Shown here: positions 52,592-61,460 of the stretch, piece after piece | How the letters are laid out: each line of letters opens with the position of its first letter | Numbering within the stretch: the stretch's first letter is position 1 | Assembly: GCF_001704275.1 (NCBI RefSeq) | Contig: NZ_CP011533.1 | Location: 8,556,001-8,620,000 of the forward strand | DNA: 64,000 bases | DNA from: Streptomyces noursei ATCC 11455 | GTDB taxonomy: Bacteria > Actinomycetota > Actinomycetes > Streptomycetales > Streptomycetaceae | Direction of reading: 5' to 3' | Made by a program: the position numbers and the translations under genes | Notes under the pieces: model-generated | Told to the model about the DNA's origin: nothing | Database searches by the model: none | What the model saw: only the letters and a program-made list of their open reading frames with translations

Positions 52592-53344
52592 ATGGATGAG
52601 GTCAAGGTCGTGGTCGCCCATTCCGAGCGCGCGACCCTGCGCGTCGGCGACGTGTTCCTGAAGGTGGACGCCGATCAGGCGCGCATCGACGTCGAGGTCG
52701 CGGCGATGGACCTGGCGCCGGTTCCGACCCCGGAGGTCCTGTGGCGCAAGCCGCCCGTGCTCGCGATCGCCGCGCTCCCGGGGACGGCGCTCGGCCGCCT
52801 CGGCGAGCCGTCGACCGCCTCGCCGGCGGCGTGGGCCACGGCGGGCGCCGCCATCCGGAAGTTGCACGACGCGCCGTTGCCGCCCTGGCCCGGCCGTGGC
52901 GGCCGGGGCCTCGACGCGTTGGCGGCGGATCTCGACCGCGAGTGCGAGTGGCTCGTGACGAACGGGGTCCTGCCCGCCGACCTGGTCACCCGCAACCGCC
53001 AGGTCGCCGAGGCCGCGCTCCGGCCGTGGACTCCGATGTTCACACACGGCGACCTGCAGATCACTCATGTGTTCGTCGACGGCGACGAGGTCACGGGCAT
53101 CATCGACTGGTCCGAGGCGGGCCAGGGTGACGCCCTGTTCGACCTCGCCACCTTGACGCTCGGACATGAGGAGCGCCTCGGCGACGTCGTCGCCGGCTAT
53201 GGCACCGACGTCGACCTCGACCTCGACGTGATCCGCGCGTGGTGGTCGCTGCGAAGCCTGCTGGGGGTTCGCTGGCTGGTCGAGCACGGCTTCGACCCGT
53301 TCGCGCCGGGCTGTGAGGTCGACGTGCTGAGAGCCCGGATGTGA
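52592..53344 (+). CDS. Aminoglycoside phosphotransferase-like kinase
   Basis: A 250-residue protein kinase-fold enzyme: FTHGDLQITHVFVDGDEVTGIIDWSEAGQGDALFDLATL holds the catalytic Asp (HGDLQxxH) and the metal Asp (IIDW). The N-terminal lobe is short, with VFLKVD as the probable lysine strand. Substrates of such stand-alone APH-family enzymes are often unknown and it need not confer resistance. Start at ATG 52592 is likely; the frame is open to 52487. Confidence 0.88.
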   Translation: MDEVKVVVAHSERATLRVGDVFLKVDADQARIDVEVAAMDLAPVPTPEVLWRKPPVLAIAALPGTALGRLGEPSTASPAAWATAGAAIRKLHDAPLPPWPGRGGRGLDALAADLDRECEWLVTNGVLPADLVTRNRQVAEAALRPWTPMFTHGDLQITHVFVDGDEVTGIIDWSEAGQGDALFDLATLTLGHEERLGDVVAGYGTDVDLDLDVIRAWWSLRSLLGVRWLVEHGFDPFAPGCEVDVLRARM

Positions 53345-53914
53345 GGCTGCGCGGGCCGGACTGCCGCGAGTGCGTTCCGACGCACCGAGCGAAGGTGATA
53401 GTTGATGCAACGTCAGCTTCGTTCGCACTCACCGGCCGGTGGTGTCAGGCGCGTTCCCGTTCGTCCGTCTCCTTGATGGCTGCGGCCCGGGTGCGACGCG
53501 GCCCAGCAAGGTGCACCCCGCGATGCGGACCACCTGTCGAGCCTGCCTGCTCGGGGTGCTCGGCCGGCCTGACCGACCCGGGTTCCGGGACCCCTGGCGT
53601 ATCAACCTGGATGGCGCGCCGTCCAGTTCCTCGTCGACCTGCGGGCCACCGCGTGGCGACTGATGCGCGATGAGAGCGGGATTGACGCCGCGGCCGTAGT
53701 CGCCGACCGGGCGAAGGTGGAACTGGAGCAGTAGTGGCTGGCGGAGTTCCCCGGACCGGGCCCCGTCCGTGTGCGCCGCCCAACATGCTCCACCCAGCCC
53801 GTACTTGCTGTGACGTAGATCACCTGATGCGTGGTGAGTTTCTTTGTCGGATCGGCTTCGTCCCGGGGCTTAAGAGAGGAAGCCTTTTGCGAAATCCTCT
53901 CAAGGAGCCAGTTC
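53345..53914. other. Intergenic region, possible short remnant
   Basis: About 570 bases without a recognised gene. The piece 53608-53733 on the plus strand encodes WRAVQFLVDLRATAWRLMRDES... to a stop and has protein-like composition, but no family was recognised. AAGGAG lies before the next start. Confidence 0.4.
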
Positions 53915-54931
53915 GTGTCCGGGACGTCTTCGTCGAAAAGCTCGCGCCGGCTGGCGCGGCTTCTCCAGCCCCTACGTCAGCGGGGGCTGGGCCTACGGCT
54001 AGTGACCAAGCCGCCAGCACCGCCGGCACCGGATGCGCCGGACGCCCGCGAGCGGCCGCCGCTGCCGGTGCGGCTCCCGGGCCAAGCCCTTCGACGACGG
54101 GCCAAGGCGGCCCCGGGCTCGCTGGTCACGGTGCGGGCGCTGCACCGGGTCGAACCCGCACCGCGCCGCGGGGACCACGACGTCCTGAGCACACTCACGT
54201 TCCTCGGGCCGGACGAGATGGTGCCGTTGAACGTGCACGCCGACGGATCGGTGTGTGCGGTGCCGTCCTGCCTCAACAAAAGGCTGCCGACCTTCCTGAC
54301 CGTCGCCGAGCTCGAGGCCGCGCACCCGGCCGAACTCCCCCTGGTGGTTCGCGCACTGGAAGCCAGGCGGGCGGCACTGGTGGGCCGATCGGACCTGGTG
54401 GAGGCGTTCGCGACCGACGTGATCGGTCTGCGGCGCGGAACCCGCTGGCAGGAAGCGGCATCCACGGCGCTGCTCGGGAACGACTGGCTGGAGCCCCTCG
54501 ACCACGGCAAGCAACTCGACGGAGCGGCCTTGGCGCGACTGCGAGCCGAGATCCTGGCCCTGCACCGCCAGTTGACCCCCGTATGGCGCCGACGCACCCG
54601 GCACGGGAGAGTCCTGCTCCTCAACACCCCGGTCAGCGAGGGCATCACCGTCCAGGACCTGGTCGCCGAGAAGCCCGACACCACGCCCACGCCGCTCGAC
54701 GTCACGCCGGAGAACGCCCGCCTGGCAGCCCTGATCAGGAGGCTGCTGCCGGCGGAGCGCGCGGTCGCGCTGGCCTGGGCCCACCCAGGAGTGCGCACCT
54801 GGGCCGATGCCGCCCAGGAGGCCGGGGCCGATGACCCGACCGTCGTCGGTGAACGCGTCCGACGCAAGGTCCGCCGACTGGTCGCGGAACGGCAACGCCG
54901 CGATGACCTCCGCGGCAGGGGGTCGGCGTAG
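53915..54931 (+). CDS. Actinobacterial sigma-like orphan protein
   Basis: A 338-residue protein from GTG 53915, chosen for AAGGAG eight bases upstream over GTG 53831. The N-terminal 60 residues are Pro/Arg-rich. The rest is helical; the C-terminus (LTPENARLAALIRRLLPAERAVALAWAHPGVRTWADAAQEAGADDPTVVGERVRRKVRRLVAERQRR) resembles the end of sigma-factor-like or DNA-binding proteins with a recognition helix near ADDPTVVGERVRRKVRRL. I do not know a named family. A 68-residue membrane protein follows three bases later. Confidence 0.65.
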   Translation: MSGTSSSKSSRRLARLLQPLRQRGLGLRLVTKPPAPPAPDAPDARERPPLPVRLPGQALRRRAKAAPGSLVTVRALHRVEPAPRRGDHDVLSTLTFLGPDEMVPLNVHADGSVCAVPSCLNKRLPTFLTVAELEAAHPAELPLVVRALEARRAALVGRSDLVEAFATDVIGLRRGTRWQEAASTALLGNDWLEPLDHGKQLDGAALARLRAEILALHRQLTPVWRRRTRHGRVLLLNTPVSEGITVQDLVAEKPDTTPTPLDVTPENARLAALIRRLLPAERAVALAWAHPGVRTWADAAQEAGADDPTVVGERVRRKVRRLVAERQRRDDLRGRGSA

Positions 54932-54933
54932 CC

Positions 54934-55140
54934 ATGAACATCTTGTCCGCCGCCCTCCCCGAATTCCTCGGCGCTCTGGCTGCAACACTTGTCACCGCCC
55001 TGTGCTCCCGGGGCGTGCAGCACCTCAAGGCGCGCCGCCGACCATCAACAGTGCGGCAGCGGCCCACCGACCCGGAGATCTCAGGCCCTCCGGCCGACGT
55101 CGCGAGATCGGCAGTGCCTGAGCCCCCGTCCGAGCCGTGA
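54934..55140 (+). CDS. Small membrane protein coupled to the sigma-like orphan
   Basis: A 68-residue protein: MNILSAALPEFLGALAATLVTALC forms one membrane helix, followed by a basic stretch VQHLKARRRP and a Pro-rich tail. ATG 54934 comes two bases after the upstream stop. Tight linkage to a DNA-binding-like protein suggests a regulator-membrane pair; function is not known. Confidence 0.62.
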   Translation: MNILSAALPEFLGALAATLVTALCSRGVQHLKARRRPSTVRQRPTDPEISGPPADVARSAVPEPPSEP

Positions 55141-55411
55141 AGCCTTCGTCCGCGTTCACAGCCGTCGACCTTCGGCCCGGCACCGGGTGCGCGCCGGCGG
55201 CCTCGGCCCGACATGCGGCCAAGCCGAGACCGCCCCGGTCACTGCGCACGGCGACGTGGACAGCGGCCGTCGGGGCGTCGTCTTCGCGTCGTCTTCTCTA
55301 TGGCCTCCGCGCGCAGCGGACGGTCAGTAGGGTCGGGGACTGGCGTGGTGGCTGATGCTCCGTTTCCGGTCCCCGCGGACAGTGCAGAGAGTCTGAGGCA
55401 AAGGAAGAATC

Positions 55412-55981
55412 ATGGGATCGACGTCGAGCGCGCCGTGGGGAGTAGCCCTGGGGTACTCCTACCACTTGGCCGCTGTGCTGGCAGTCCGCGACGCGCTCGG
55501 CATCCGTGACCCGCTGGGCATACCGGCAGTCGTGACGCAGCCGAGCCTGGTCATCGAATCAACTGGGCACGGCGCTCAGGGAGTTGACGCCGAGTGGTTA
55601 CGGTGGTGGGAACGCGCGCTGGCGGCCTCGAAGCAGGATGAATCGGCGGTTCCGCTGTCGCCGGGGGGCCTGCTCGGCCGCATCGTCGAGGACAACCGCG
55701 ATGCCATCCGCCTGTGGAGCGCCGAACGCAAACGCGACGTCGCCAACGCAAGCCGTCCCGCGCCTGGTGCTCCGCGCATGAGGGATGCCGTGCGCGAGTA
55801 CGAGAGGACCACCGGCGCCCGCCTCGGCGGATTCCGGCTCCAGGTGACCGCGCTGCCCACCACCGGCACCCTGTTCCTCCCGATCGGCGGAAATCGCATC
55901 CTCATCAGCGCTGAACTGCTTCGGCACCGCGAGGAGTACATCAGGCGCGTCATCGCACATGTGGCGGCGGAAGGCATCTGA
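55412..55981 (+). CDS. Hypothetical protein
   Basis: A 189-residue protein from ATG 55412 with AAAGGAAG upstream. It has mixed helical segments (EWLRWWERALAASKQ, AERKRDVANASR) and a C-terminal part rich in strands: GARLGGFRLQVTALPTTGTLFLPIGGNRILISAELLRHREEY. No cysteine, signal or known motif. I do not recognise the family. The good ribosome binding site and composition support it as real. Confidence 0.6.
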   Translation: MGSTSSAPWGVALGYSYHLAAVLAVRDALGIRDPLGIPAVVTQPSLVIESTGHGAQGVDAEWLRWWERALAASKQDESAVPLSPGGLLGRIVEDNRDAIRLWSAERKRDVANASRPAPGAPRMRDAVREYERTTGARLGGFRLQVTALPTTGTLFLPIGGNRILISAELLRHREEYIRRVIAHVAAEGI

Positions 55982-56229
55982 ACCGTCCTCCCGAGCGCGA
56001 TCGTGGGAGGGGAGTGACGGGAGAGGCTCCGGCATTCCCAGAACGCGGGCGCCAGGGCCGTCGCCGCGACTTGGGGCTACGAGCGCGCGGTGGCCAGTCC
56101 GAACTGAACCGTGCCGGACCGTCCGTCGGATCCAGTCGTCCGCAGGGCGGCAGCGGATTCCCGGCGACGTGGGCGGTGGGGTTTCCTTCAACTTGGCATA
56201 CCGCCTGCCGGTCCAGGCACGCGGTCTCC

Positions 56230-56973
56230 TCAGCGTGGTGATGAGCCGCCCTTGGCGGGCGGCGAGGAGCCGGCGCCCCGCACCCGGCGGTACTCCTGGG
56301 ACTGGAACTCCATGGCCCGCGCTCCCGCGTCCCACGCGTACACGGTGCGTTGCTGGTAGTCGGGGGTGGCGGTGTCCTCCCAGAGGATCAGGTCCCGGCC
56401 GGACACCTGCACCGAGCGGACCGCGGCGGGGTAGGCCATCACGCGGACGGGATTGCCGCCGCGCAGGGTGTAGACCCGCAGCGAGCAGAAGCCGTCGTCC
56501 ATGTCGATGCCGACGATCAACTCATTCCGGCCGTCGCCGGTCAGGTCGTGGTACTCGGGGGTGCGCACCGGGCAGCCCGCACCGATCGCCGTGCAGTGGG
56601 CCACCTTGGCGCGGGTTGCCTTGTCCATCGCCGCCGGCCCGTCGGCGGCCGCCGGGCCGGCGGCGATGTCCGCCTTGACCGTGGCCAGCGCGTCCACCCG
56701 GCGGATGTCGCCGGCCCCGGGAGGTGCGGCCCCGCCTCGTCGGTCGGGTGCCGGTGAGCCGGCCCACAGGGTCCGTGGCGCGCTGACCTCCGGCGCGGGC
56801 CCGGCGCTCACCGGGCCGGTGTGCACGGAACAGGCGGCCAGCGGCAGCACCACGGCCGCGATGACGGTTGCGGTGGCGAGCAAGGTGCGTCGGCGGAGCG
56901 GCCGCGCCGGGCGTGGTTGCTCGGCTACGGCCGCGATCGGCCTGTGACGGGGCGTGCTGTGCGGATTCGGCAT
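56230..56973 (-). CDS. Secreted lipoprotein with FG-GAP-like repeat
   Basis: A 247-residue protein. A basic N-region (RPLRRRT) and hydrophobic helix end in the lipobox LPLAAC with Cys48 as the lipidation site. The mature protein includes EYHDLTGDGRNELIVGIDMDDG, an FG-GAP/calcium-like motif, then LILWEDTATPDYQQRTVYAWD. Such lipoproteins often stand next to sigma or sensor genes, but none is here. Probably surface located. Confidence 0.78.
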   Translation of the reverse strand: MPNPHSTPRHRPIAAVAEQPRPARPLRRRTLLATATVIAAVVLPLAACSVHTGPVSAGPAPEVSAPRTLWAGSPAPDRRGGAAPPGAGDIRRVDALATVKADIAAGPAAADGPAAMDKATRAKVAHCTAIGAGCPVRTPEYHDLTGDGRNELIVGIDMDDGFCSLRVYTLRGGNPVRVMAYPAAVRSVQVSGRDLILWEDTATPDYQQRTVYAWDAGARAMEFQSQEYRRVRGAGSSPPAKGGSSPR

Positions 56974-57311
56974 AAAGGGTGTTGGGGCGACCGGCGGCCA
57001 TCTGCGACGGGGCCGCGGAGCGCGGTCGGTTGTGGTTCGGGCGGCCGAGAGGCGCTCTCGGTGAGGCTGCGGGGGCGAGGTTGTAGGGCGTTATGAACCA
57101 TATGGCGGATAGTTACCTATGCTCCTTGTATCACACCTGCGATGGTGATCTTGACTGCGTCTCGCGCCGCGGACTCCCGCGTCCTGATCGCCACCTCAAC
57201 TTTCGGGCGCTTGCCGGGACCGCCGGGGCTCCACCCGTCGCCACTGCGGACGCGCGGCGCAGCGGATGGTCGTGCTGGTGACCGGCATCGCGAACGGGGC
57301 GGACCCTCGGC
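56974..57311. other. Intergenic region
   Basis: About 340 bases without a supported gene. A plus-strand frame from 57093 lacks protein character and ribosome binding site. The sequence around 57090-57135 is A+T-rich and may hold a promoter. Confidence 0.4.
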
Positions 57312-57379
57312 ACTCTGCCGCAGGGCCGCGAGGCTGCCCTCCGAGCCGTCCACCCCGACGATCACGCGGGTGACGCCAC
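57312..57379 (-). pseudogene. Universal stress protein, N-terminal remnant
   Basis: GTG 57379 follows GGAGG, but the frame shifts after five codons; the neighbouring frame then reads TRVIVGVDGSEGSLAALRQ, the classic start of a universal stress protein (VGVDGS.GS..AL). Similarity ends after this point. Only the first strand and helix remain. Confidence 0.6.
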
Positions 57380-57836
57380 TGATTCCTCCAGGAATGCAAA
57401 TCGTCCTTTCGGGCGCGAATGGAAGAGGGAATTCACATTCGCATTCCTTGGCCGAATGCGGGAGGTGGAATTCATTTTCGGGTCGGCTGGCCGGTCGCAG
57501 AAACCGGAAGTAGAGAAATCTGGCGAAAGCGAATGGGAAACCATTCCGCCGATCAGGCCGCGTCCGGGAACTCGGAGGCTTCTCGGTACCGCACGTGACC
57601 CCGTGCTCGTCGCGTGGAAGCCGCGGCGGACATCTAGCCTGGGAATCGACATGGATCTGCCCGCATCGCGTCGGCCCCGGCCCACGGCGCCGACCGTCAT
57701 CGCACCCTGGGACACGGCGTCCCGAAGCCCGTGAACCCGGGAAGCGCCCCGCCCCAGGTACGCCGTGCCGTACGGGTGACCGTTGCGGGGTGCATGGGGT
57801 TCTGCAACTGCCGCTACGGGCTTGGGGGATCCCGCC
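57380..57836. other. Intergenic region with nested inverted repeats
   Basis: About 460 bases. The centre has CGCATTC (57440-57446) / GAATGCG (57454-57460) flanked by GAATTCAC / GTGGAATTC, a nested imperfect palindrome in an A+T-richer patch. No gene recognised. Confidence 0.45.
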
Positions 57837-58214
57837 ATGGGGCTGTACGCCATGTTCGGCGCGCTGCCTCTGGGACTGTTCGCCCGCCTGCCGGGGAACG
57901 CGCGCCAGCGGGCCGGGACGCTCCTGTCGGTCCTCCCCTCGACGTCCTGCTCGGCGGGGCGATCGGCGCGGTGGCAAGGAGCCGCCGCACACGCGCGGTA
58001 CGCCGCCGCCGACCTGGGAAGCGCGGCCGGTCGCCAGTCGGAAGCCGCCGCGCCGGCAGCGTTCACACGCCCGGATCCACCGCACCGCCCCACGGCACGC
58101 ACGGGGGATCTGGCACCGGACGCCGAGGCATGGCCGGCCGGGGTGCTGCAGGACCTGGCCCGGACCCTCGACGTCACAGAACGCAGACAGCCCCGCAGGG
58201 AGACGCGCTGTTGA
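57837..58214 (+). CDS. Small hypothetical protein
   Basis: A 125-residue frame from ATG 57837 preceded by GGGGGAT. Its start, MGLYAMFGALPLGLFARLPGNARQ, could be a short membrane or signal segment, and EAWPAGVLQDLARTLDVTE is a plausible helix. The middle is Ala/Arg/Pro-rich and not convincing. Weak call. Confidence 0.35.
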   Translation: MGLYAMFGALPLGLFARLPGNARQRAGTLLSVLPSTSCSAGRSARWQGAAAHARYAAADLGSAAGRQSEAAAPAAFTRPDPPHRPTARTGDLAPDAEAWPAGVLQDLARTLDVTERRQPRRETRC

Positions 58215-58318
58215 CGGAGACGGACCGAAAAGGAATGGACTTCCCGCCACCCCCGTGTGTTAGCTTGATGAAGTCCAGTCAATTGCTCTCGGGCTTCTTG
58301 CCCTAGAAGAGGTGTTTG

Positions 58319-58360
58319 ATGTTCCGGCCTGCGCCGAGTGCGCCTCGCCGCATCGCATAG
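58319..58360 (+). CDS. Candidate 13-residue upstream ORF in the RNHCP leader
   Basis: ATG 58319 preceded by GAAGAGG encodes MFRPAPSAPRRIA, then TAG. It lies 200 bases before the first RNHCP gene and could be a regulatory leader peptide. Evidence is only the ribosome binding site, size and placement. Confidence 0.35.
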   Translation: MFRPAPSAPRRIA

Positions 58361-58559
58361 CCGTCCCTTTCGCCGTGATTCACATGGCGTTCTACCGGGG
58401 CGGAATCCCGGTGCTTTATACCCCAGCCCCTGGCCTCGTGGTCGTGGAAGCTGCCGGCCGTATCCCCGGCCGTCGCTCCAGCGTGCCGCGCGTGGGTTTC
58501 CCGAGGCCGCTCGGCCTGCTCTTGCTGTCATCACACACTTCTCAGCAAGGAGCATCCGG

Positions 58560-58946
58560 GTGTCCAGCGACAACCTCGCTCACCACCAGAGCACCATCAA
58601 CCACGTCCTCAACACCGACACCTTCAGCTGCGTGTGGTGCGGACTGACCGTCTCGGCCCAGGCCCCCGACGGCACTCGCCGCAACCACTGTCCGTCGTGC
58701 CTGCACTCCAAGCACGTCATGGACCAGATCGAAGGCGGCCCGTCCGCGTGCGGTTCGAAGATGAGCCCGATCGCCATCGCCGTGCTCCGCACCGGCGACT
58801 GGATGATCATCCACCGCTGCGTACGCTGCGACGAGCTCACCTCCAACCCGGTGTCCACGGACGACAACCAGCTCATCCTGATGCGCATGGCCGTGCGCCC
58901 GTTGGCCCAACCTCCGTTCCCCCTCGAAGCGTTCGGCACCCTCTGA
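58560..58946 (+). CDS. RNHCP-domain protein, copy 1
   Basis: A 128-residue zinc-binding protein. FSCVWCGLTVS and RNHCPSCLHSKH give two zinc knuckle pairs, followed by MSPIAIAVLRTGDWMIIHRCVRCDELTSN with two more cysteines and DDNQLILMRMAVRPLA. The name comes from RNHCP. The biochemical role is not established. GTG 58560 follows AAGGAG. A paralogue starts 25 bp downstream, so they form an operon. Confidence 0.88.
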   Translation: MSSDNLAHHQSTINHVLNTDTFSCVWCGLTVSAQAPDGTRRNHCPSCLHSKHVMDQIEGGPSACGSKMSPIAIAVLRTGDWMIIHRCVRCDELTSNPVSTDDNQLILMRMAVRPLAQPPFPLEAFGTL

Positions 58947-58971
58947 ACGCCCACCCGGAAAGGAGACAGCC

Positions 58972-59400
58972 ATGCCACGCCGCACACAGTCGGGGGGCCG
59001 CAAGAACCGGCACCGGCCGCAGCGCTACAAGGACGTGCTGCACGGCAACGGCGGACACCGGGCCAATGACTTCCGGTGTGTCGGCTGCCGGCTCGACGTG
59101 TCCCTCGTCGCGCCCGGCACCGCACACCGCAACCACTGCCCGAACTGCCTGACCAGCCTGCACGTCGACCACCGCATTCCAGGCGACCGTGCCTCGCCGT
59201 GCCATGGACGCATGGAGGCATTGAGCCTGACCGTACGACCGGACGGCGAATGGATGATCATCCATCAGTGCCAGTCCTGCGGCGAGCTCAGCGCCAACCG
59301 CATCGCCGGTGACGACAACGTGCTCCCCCTGATGCGCCTGGCCCTCAGACCACTCGGGGCCGGCAGCATCGCCAGCAGAACGCTGCTCAGGACACTCTGA
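58972..59400 (+). CDS. RNHCP-domain protein, copy 2
   Basis: A 142-residue paralogue with an extra basic N-terminus (RRTQSGGRKNRHRPQRYKD). FRCVGCRLDVS, RNHCPNCLTSLHVDH, then MEALSLTVRPDGEWMIIHQCQSCGELSANRIAGDDN. The basic extension suggests RNA or ribosome binding. ATG 58972 has GGAAAGGAG upstream. Tandem duplication inside one operon is unusual for this family, and a large hairpin follows. Confidence 0.9.
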   Translation: MPRRTQSGGRKNRHRPQRYKDVLHGNGGHRANDFRCVGCRLDVSLVAPGTAHRNHCPNCLTSLHVDHRIPGDRASPCHGRMEALSLTVRPDGEWMIIHQCQSCGELSANRIAGDDNVLPLMRLALRPLGAGSIASRTLLRTL

Positions 59401-59418
59401 CGCAGCGTCAAACACAGT

Positions 59419-59464
59419 AAGCCGTGCCGGGGTTGGGTCTCCACATCCGCCCCCGGCGCGGCTT
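59419..59464 (+). terminator. Terminator hairpin after the RNHCP operon
   Basis: AAGCCGTGCCGGGG pairs with CCCCGGCGCGGCTT (one T:G wobble) around an 18-base loop, 18 bases after the stop. Confidence 0.65.
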
Positions 59465-59559
59465 GCGGCCCCCTTCCGCGCCCGCTGCGCGAACGGCGCC
59501 GTCCGGGACGGTTCCCACGCCGTGATCACTCCGGAGCGATCAGTCCCGGGCGGCTCGGG

Positions 59560-60000
59560 TCAGGCAAGGCGCAGATCGATCCACGGAATGGTTTCCCCTG
59601 GCAGCAGGTAGCGTTCGATCTCGGCGAACCCGTGCTTGCGTGCGAAACGCAGACCGTCCTCGTTGGAAGACAGGATCACCGTCTCGATCACCTCGGCGCC
59701 CAACTCCCGTGCCCGGCTCAGCCCGCGCGCATAGAGTTCCTCGCCGATCCCCTGCCCGCGGTGAGGAGCGAGCACGCGGGCGATCACCGTGGCCGTCAAC
59801 GTGTCGTCCGAGGGCGGGCGCACCGTGCTGCAGCCCACGAGAACATCACCGAGGTACGCGACCTCCAGATGGTTGCGCTGGGCGCGTTCCCGTATCTCGT
59901 CCATGGACAGGATGTGCGTAGGGATGATGACGTTGTGGACGTACTGCCAGTCCCTGAGCGCGACGTCGTCGTCCGGCTGTTGGAAGCGAAGGTCAGACAT
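59560..60000 (-). CDS. GNAT-family N-acetyltransferase
   Basis: A 146-residue acetyltransferase with the acetyl-CoA motif VLAPHRGQGIGEELYARGLSRARELG, motif D-like VILSSNEDGLRFARKHGF, and VIARVLAP beta strand before it. Substrate unknown. Convergent with the RNHCP operon. Confidence 0.9.
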   Translation of the reverse strand: MSDLRFQQPDDDVALRDWQYVHNVIIPTHILSMDEIRERAQRNHLEVAYLGDVLVGCSTVRPPSDDTLTATVIARVLAPHRGQGIGEELYARGLSRARELGAEVIETVILSSNEDGLRFARKHGFAEIERYLLPGETIPWIDLRLA

Positions 60001-60416
60001 CGCAGCAGGAGACCCGAGAACGCGGCCGACGTCAACTCCCTTTGTCGCGTGACCAGGGCGTCAGGGGCACCCCGAGCGCACGCGGCCAGGGGCCATGCCC
60101 CGGGCTGGTTGCCCGGCGCCTGGCATGAGCTGTGCGTGATGAGTGAATCCTGCCGCAGTGGAGGGCGTGCGCCGCCCCGTCGCGGGCCTGCACGAAGCAG
60201 TCCCCGCGCATCCCGGCCTTCGCGTCCGGAACCTCCGTCAACACCGTGACCTGAGCCCGTCTGCGGCGGAACGGCCCGTGCGTGTCCAGGAGGTCCAGGC
60301 AGAGACATGTGCGACGTGCGGGACATCGGTCCGGTGCGGCGATGACGTCGAGGGCGCGACGCCCCGTCGGGGCCAGGAGCTGGTGTGCGTCACGCTGAAC
60401 CAGCAGGCCGTCGCGG
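60001..60416. other. Region without a recognised gene
   Basis: About 416 bases. The minus strand keeps one frame open from about 60430 leftwards (DGLLVQRDAHQLLAPTGRRALDVIAAPDRCP) with coding-like composition but no start and no family I recognise; it may be a remnant. Confidence 0.35.
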
Positions 60417-60740
60417 TCACCCGTCCTGACCGGGGCGGTCCTCCTGTCGTGCCAGCGGGGTGGTGCCCCAGCCGTGTTCCAGTAGAGCGAACAGGTCGCG
60501 CATGGCTCGGGCCGGGTCTTCGCTCGCACGGGCGATGCTGGGGGCTTCCAGCGTGAAGCGGGCCAGGGCGGTGACGGCGGGGGCATCCACGGCGAGTCCG
60601 GTGGTATCGGCGAGGGTGGCGGCCAGTGTCTTCTCGTGGCGTGACCACATGCGCCGGGCGTAATCCCGCAGCGCGGGAGTGGATTCGACGAGGACGAAAG
60701 TGGGGTCGTCCGTCCGCACGGCGGTACGGGTGCGGACCAG
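60417..60740 (-). pseudogene. TetR-family regulator, C-terminal half only
   Basis: The minus strand encodes FVLVESTPALRDYARRMWSRHEKTLAATLADTTG, then ALARFTLEAPSIARASEDPARAMRDLFALLEHGWG. This is the ligand-binding half of a TetR protein. The N-terminal HTH is missing; the upstream frame gives only Arg-rich sequence. Without the DNA-binding part it is probably a relic. Confidence 0.6.
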
Positions 60741-60886
60741 ATGGTCACCGCACCGTGCCGGCCGGCGCCGAGCCGCATGGAGCCGAACCGCACGGGCGCA
60801 ACAGGTCCCGCGAACGGGGAGGCGGCCGTCTCCCGTTCGTAGAGTGCTGTCCAGGCTCTCGGGAGACGGCCGCCGGTCAGGGGCCG

Positions 60887-61231
60887 CTATGGCGAGGGTT
60901 TGCTTTGGCCGGATTGCAGGTCGGCGAGGAGTTCGGCTTGTCCGGTCAGTACTCCGGACAGGATCGCTCGCGCCACCCTCAGCAGTTCGGCCACCTGCGG
61001 GCTGGTCAGCGAGTAGTAGACGGTCGAGCCCTCCTTGCGGGTGGTGACCAGGTTCATCTTGCGCAGGACGGCCAGTTGCTGGGAGAGGTTCGAGGGTTCG
61101 ACGCCGATCTCCGGGAGCATCTCGGCCACCGCGTGTTCGCGCTCGCTGAGCAATTCCAGGACGCGGATGCGTACGGGATGGCCGAGCGTTTTGAAGAACT
61201 CGGCCTTGAGGCGGTACAGCGGCGTGCTCAT
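60887..61231 (-). CDS. ArsR-family regulator, copy 1
   Basis: A 114-residue winged-helix repressor: LYRLKAEFFKTLGHPVRIRVLELLSEREHAVAEMLPEIGVEPSNLSQQLAVLRKMNLVTTRKEGSTVYYSLTSPQVAELLRVARAILSGVL. It lacks the ELCVCDL metal site, so it is not an arsenic sensor. It is very close in sequence to the second copy at 62891. ATG 61231 overlaps the stop of an upstream small frame. Confidence 0.92.
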   Translation of the reverse strand: MSTPLYRLKAEFFKTLGHPVRIRVLELLSEREHAVAEMLPEIGVEPSNLSQQLAVLRKMNLVTTRKEGSTVYYSLTSPQVAELLRVARAILSGVLTGQAELLADLQSGQSKPSP

Positions 61232-61460
61232 CGTGCCACCGCCTCCCCGGGGCGGCAGCGCTTCCCCGTGGGTCGGGCCCCGGTGTATGGCATCCATCCA
61301 CTCATCAAGAACATACGGCCCATCTTCGCGTGCGGAACCGGCCCGATCCGCATCCAGAGGACCGGGCCGCCGCGTCCGGTAGTGAAGACCTCGGCGATTG
61401 CGGAGGTCAGTAGCTCTTCCGCGTGTGCGCGGGAGAACGAGTCGGGGCCCCGCCTGCTTG

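Noticed and set aside
52592..53344. Calling the APH-like gene an antibiotic resistance gene
   Set aside because: Only the general kinase motifs are visible; stand-alone members of this fold phosphorylate many substrates.
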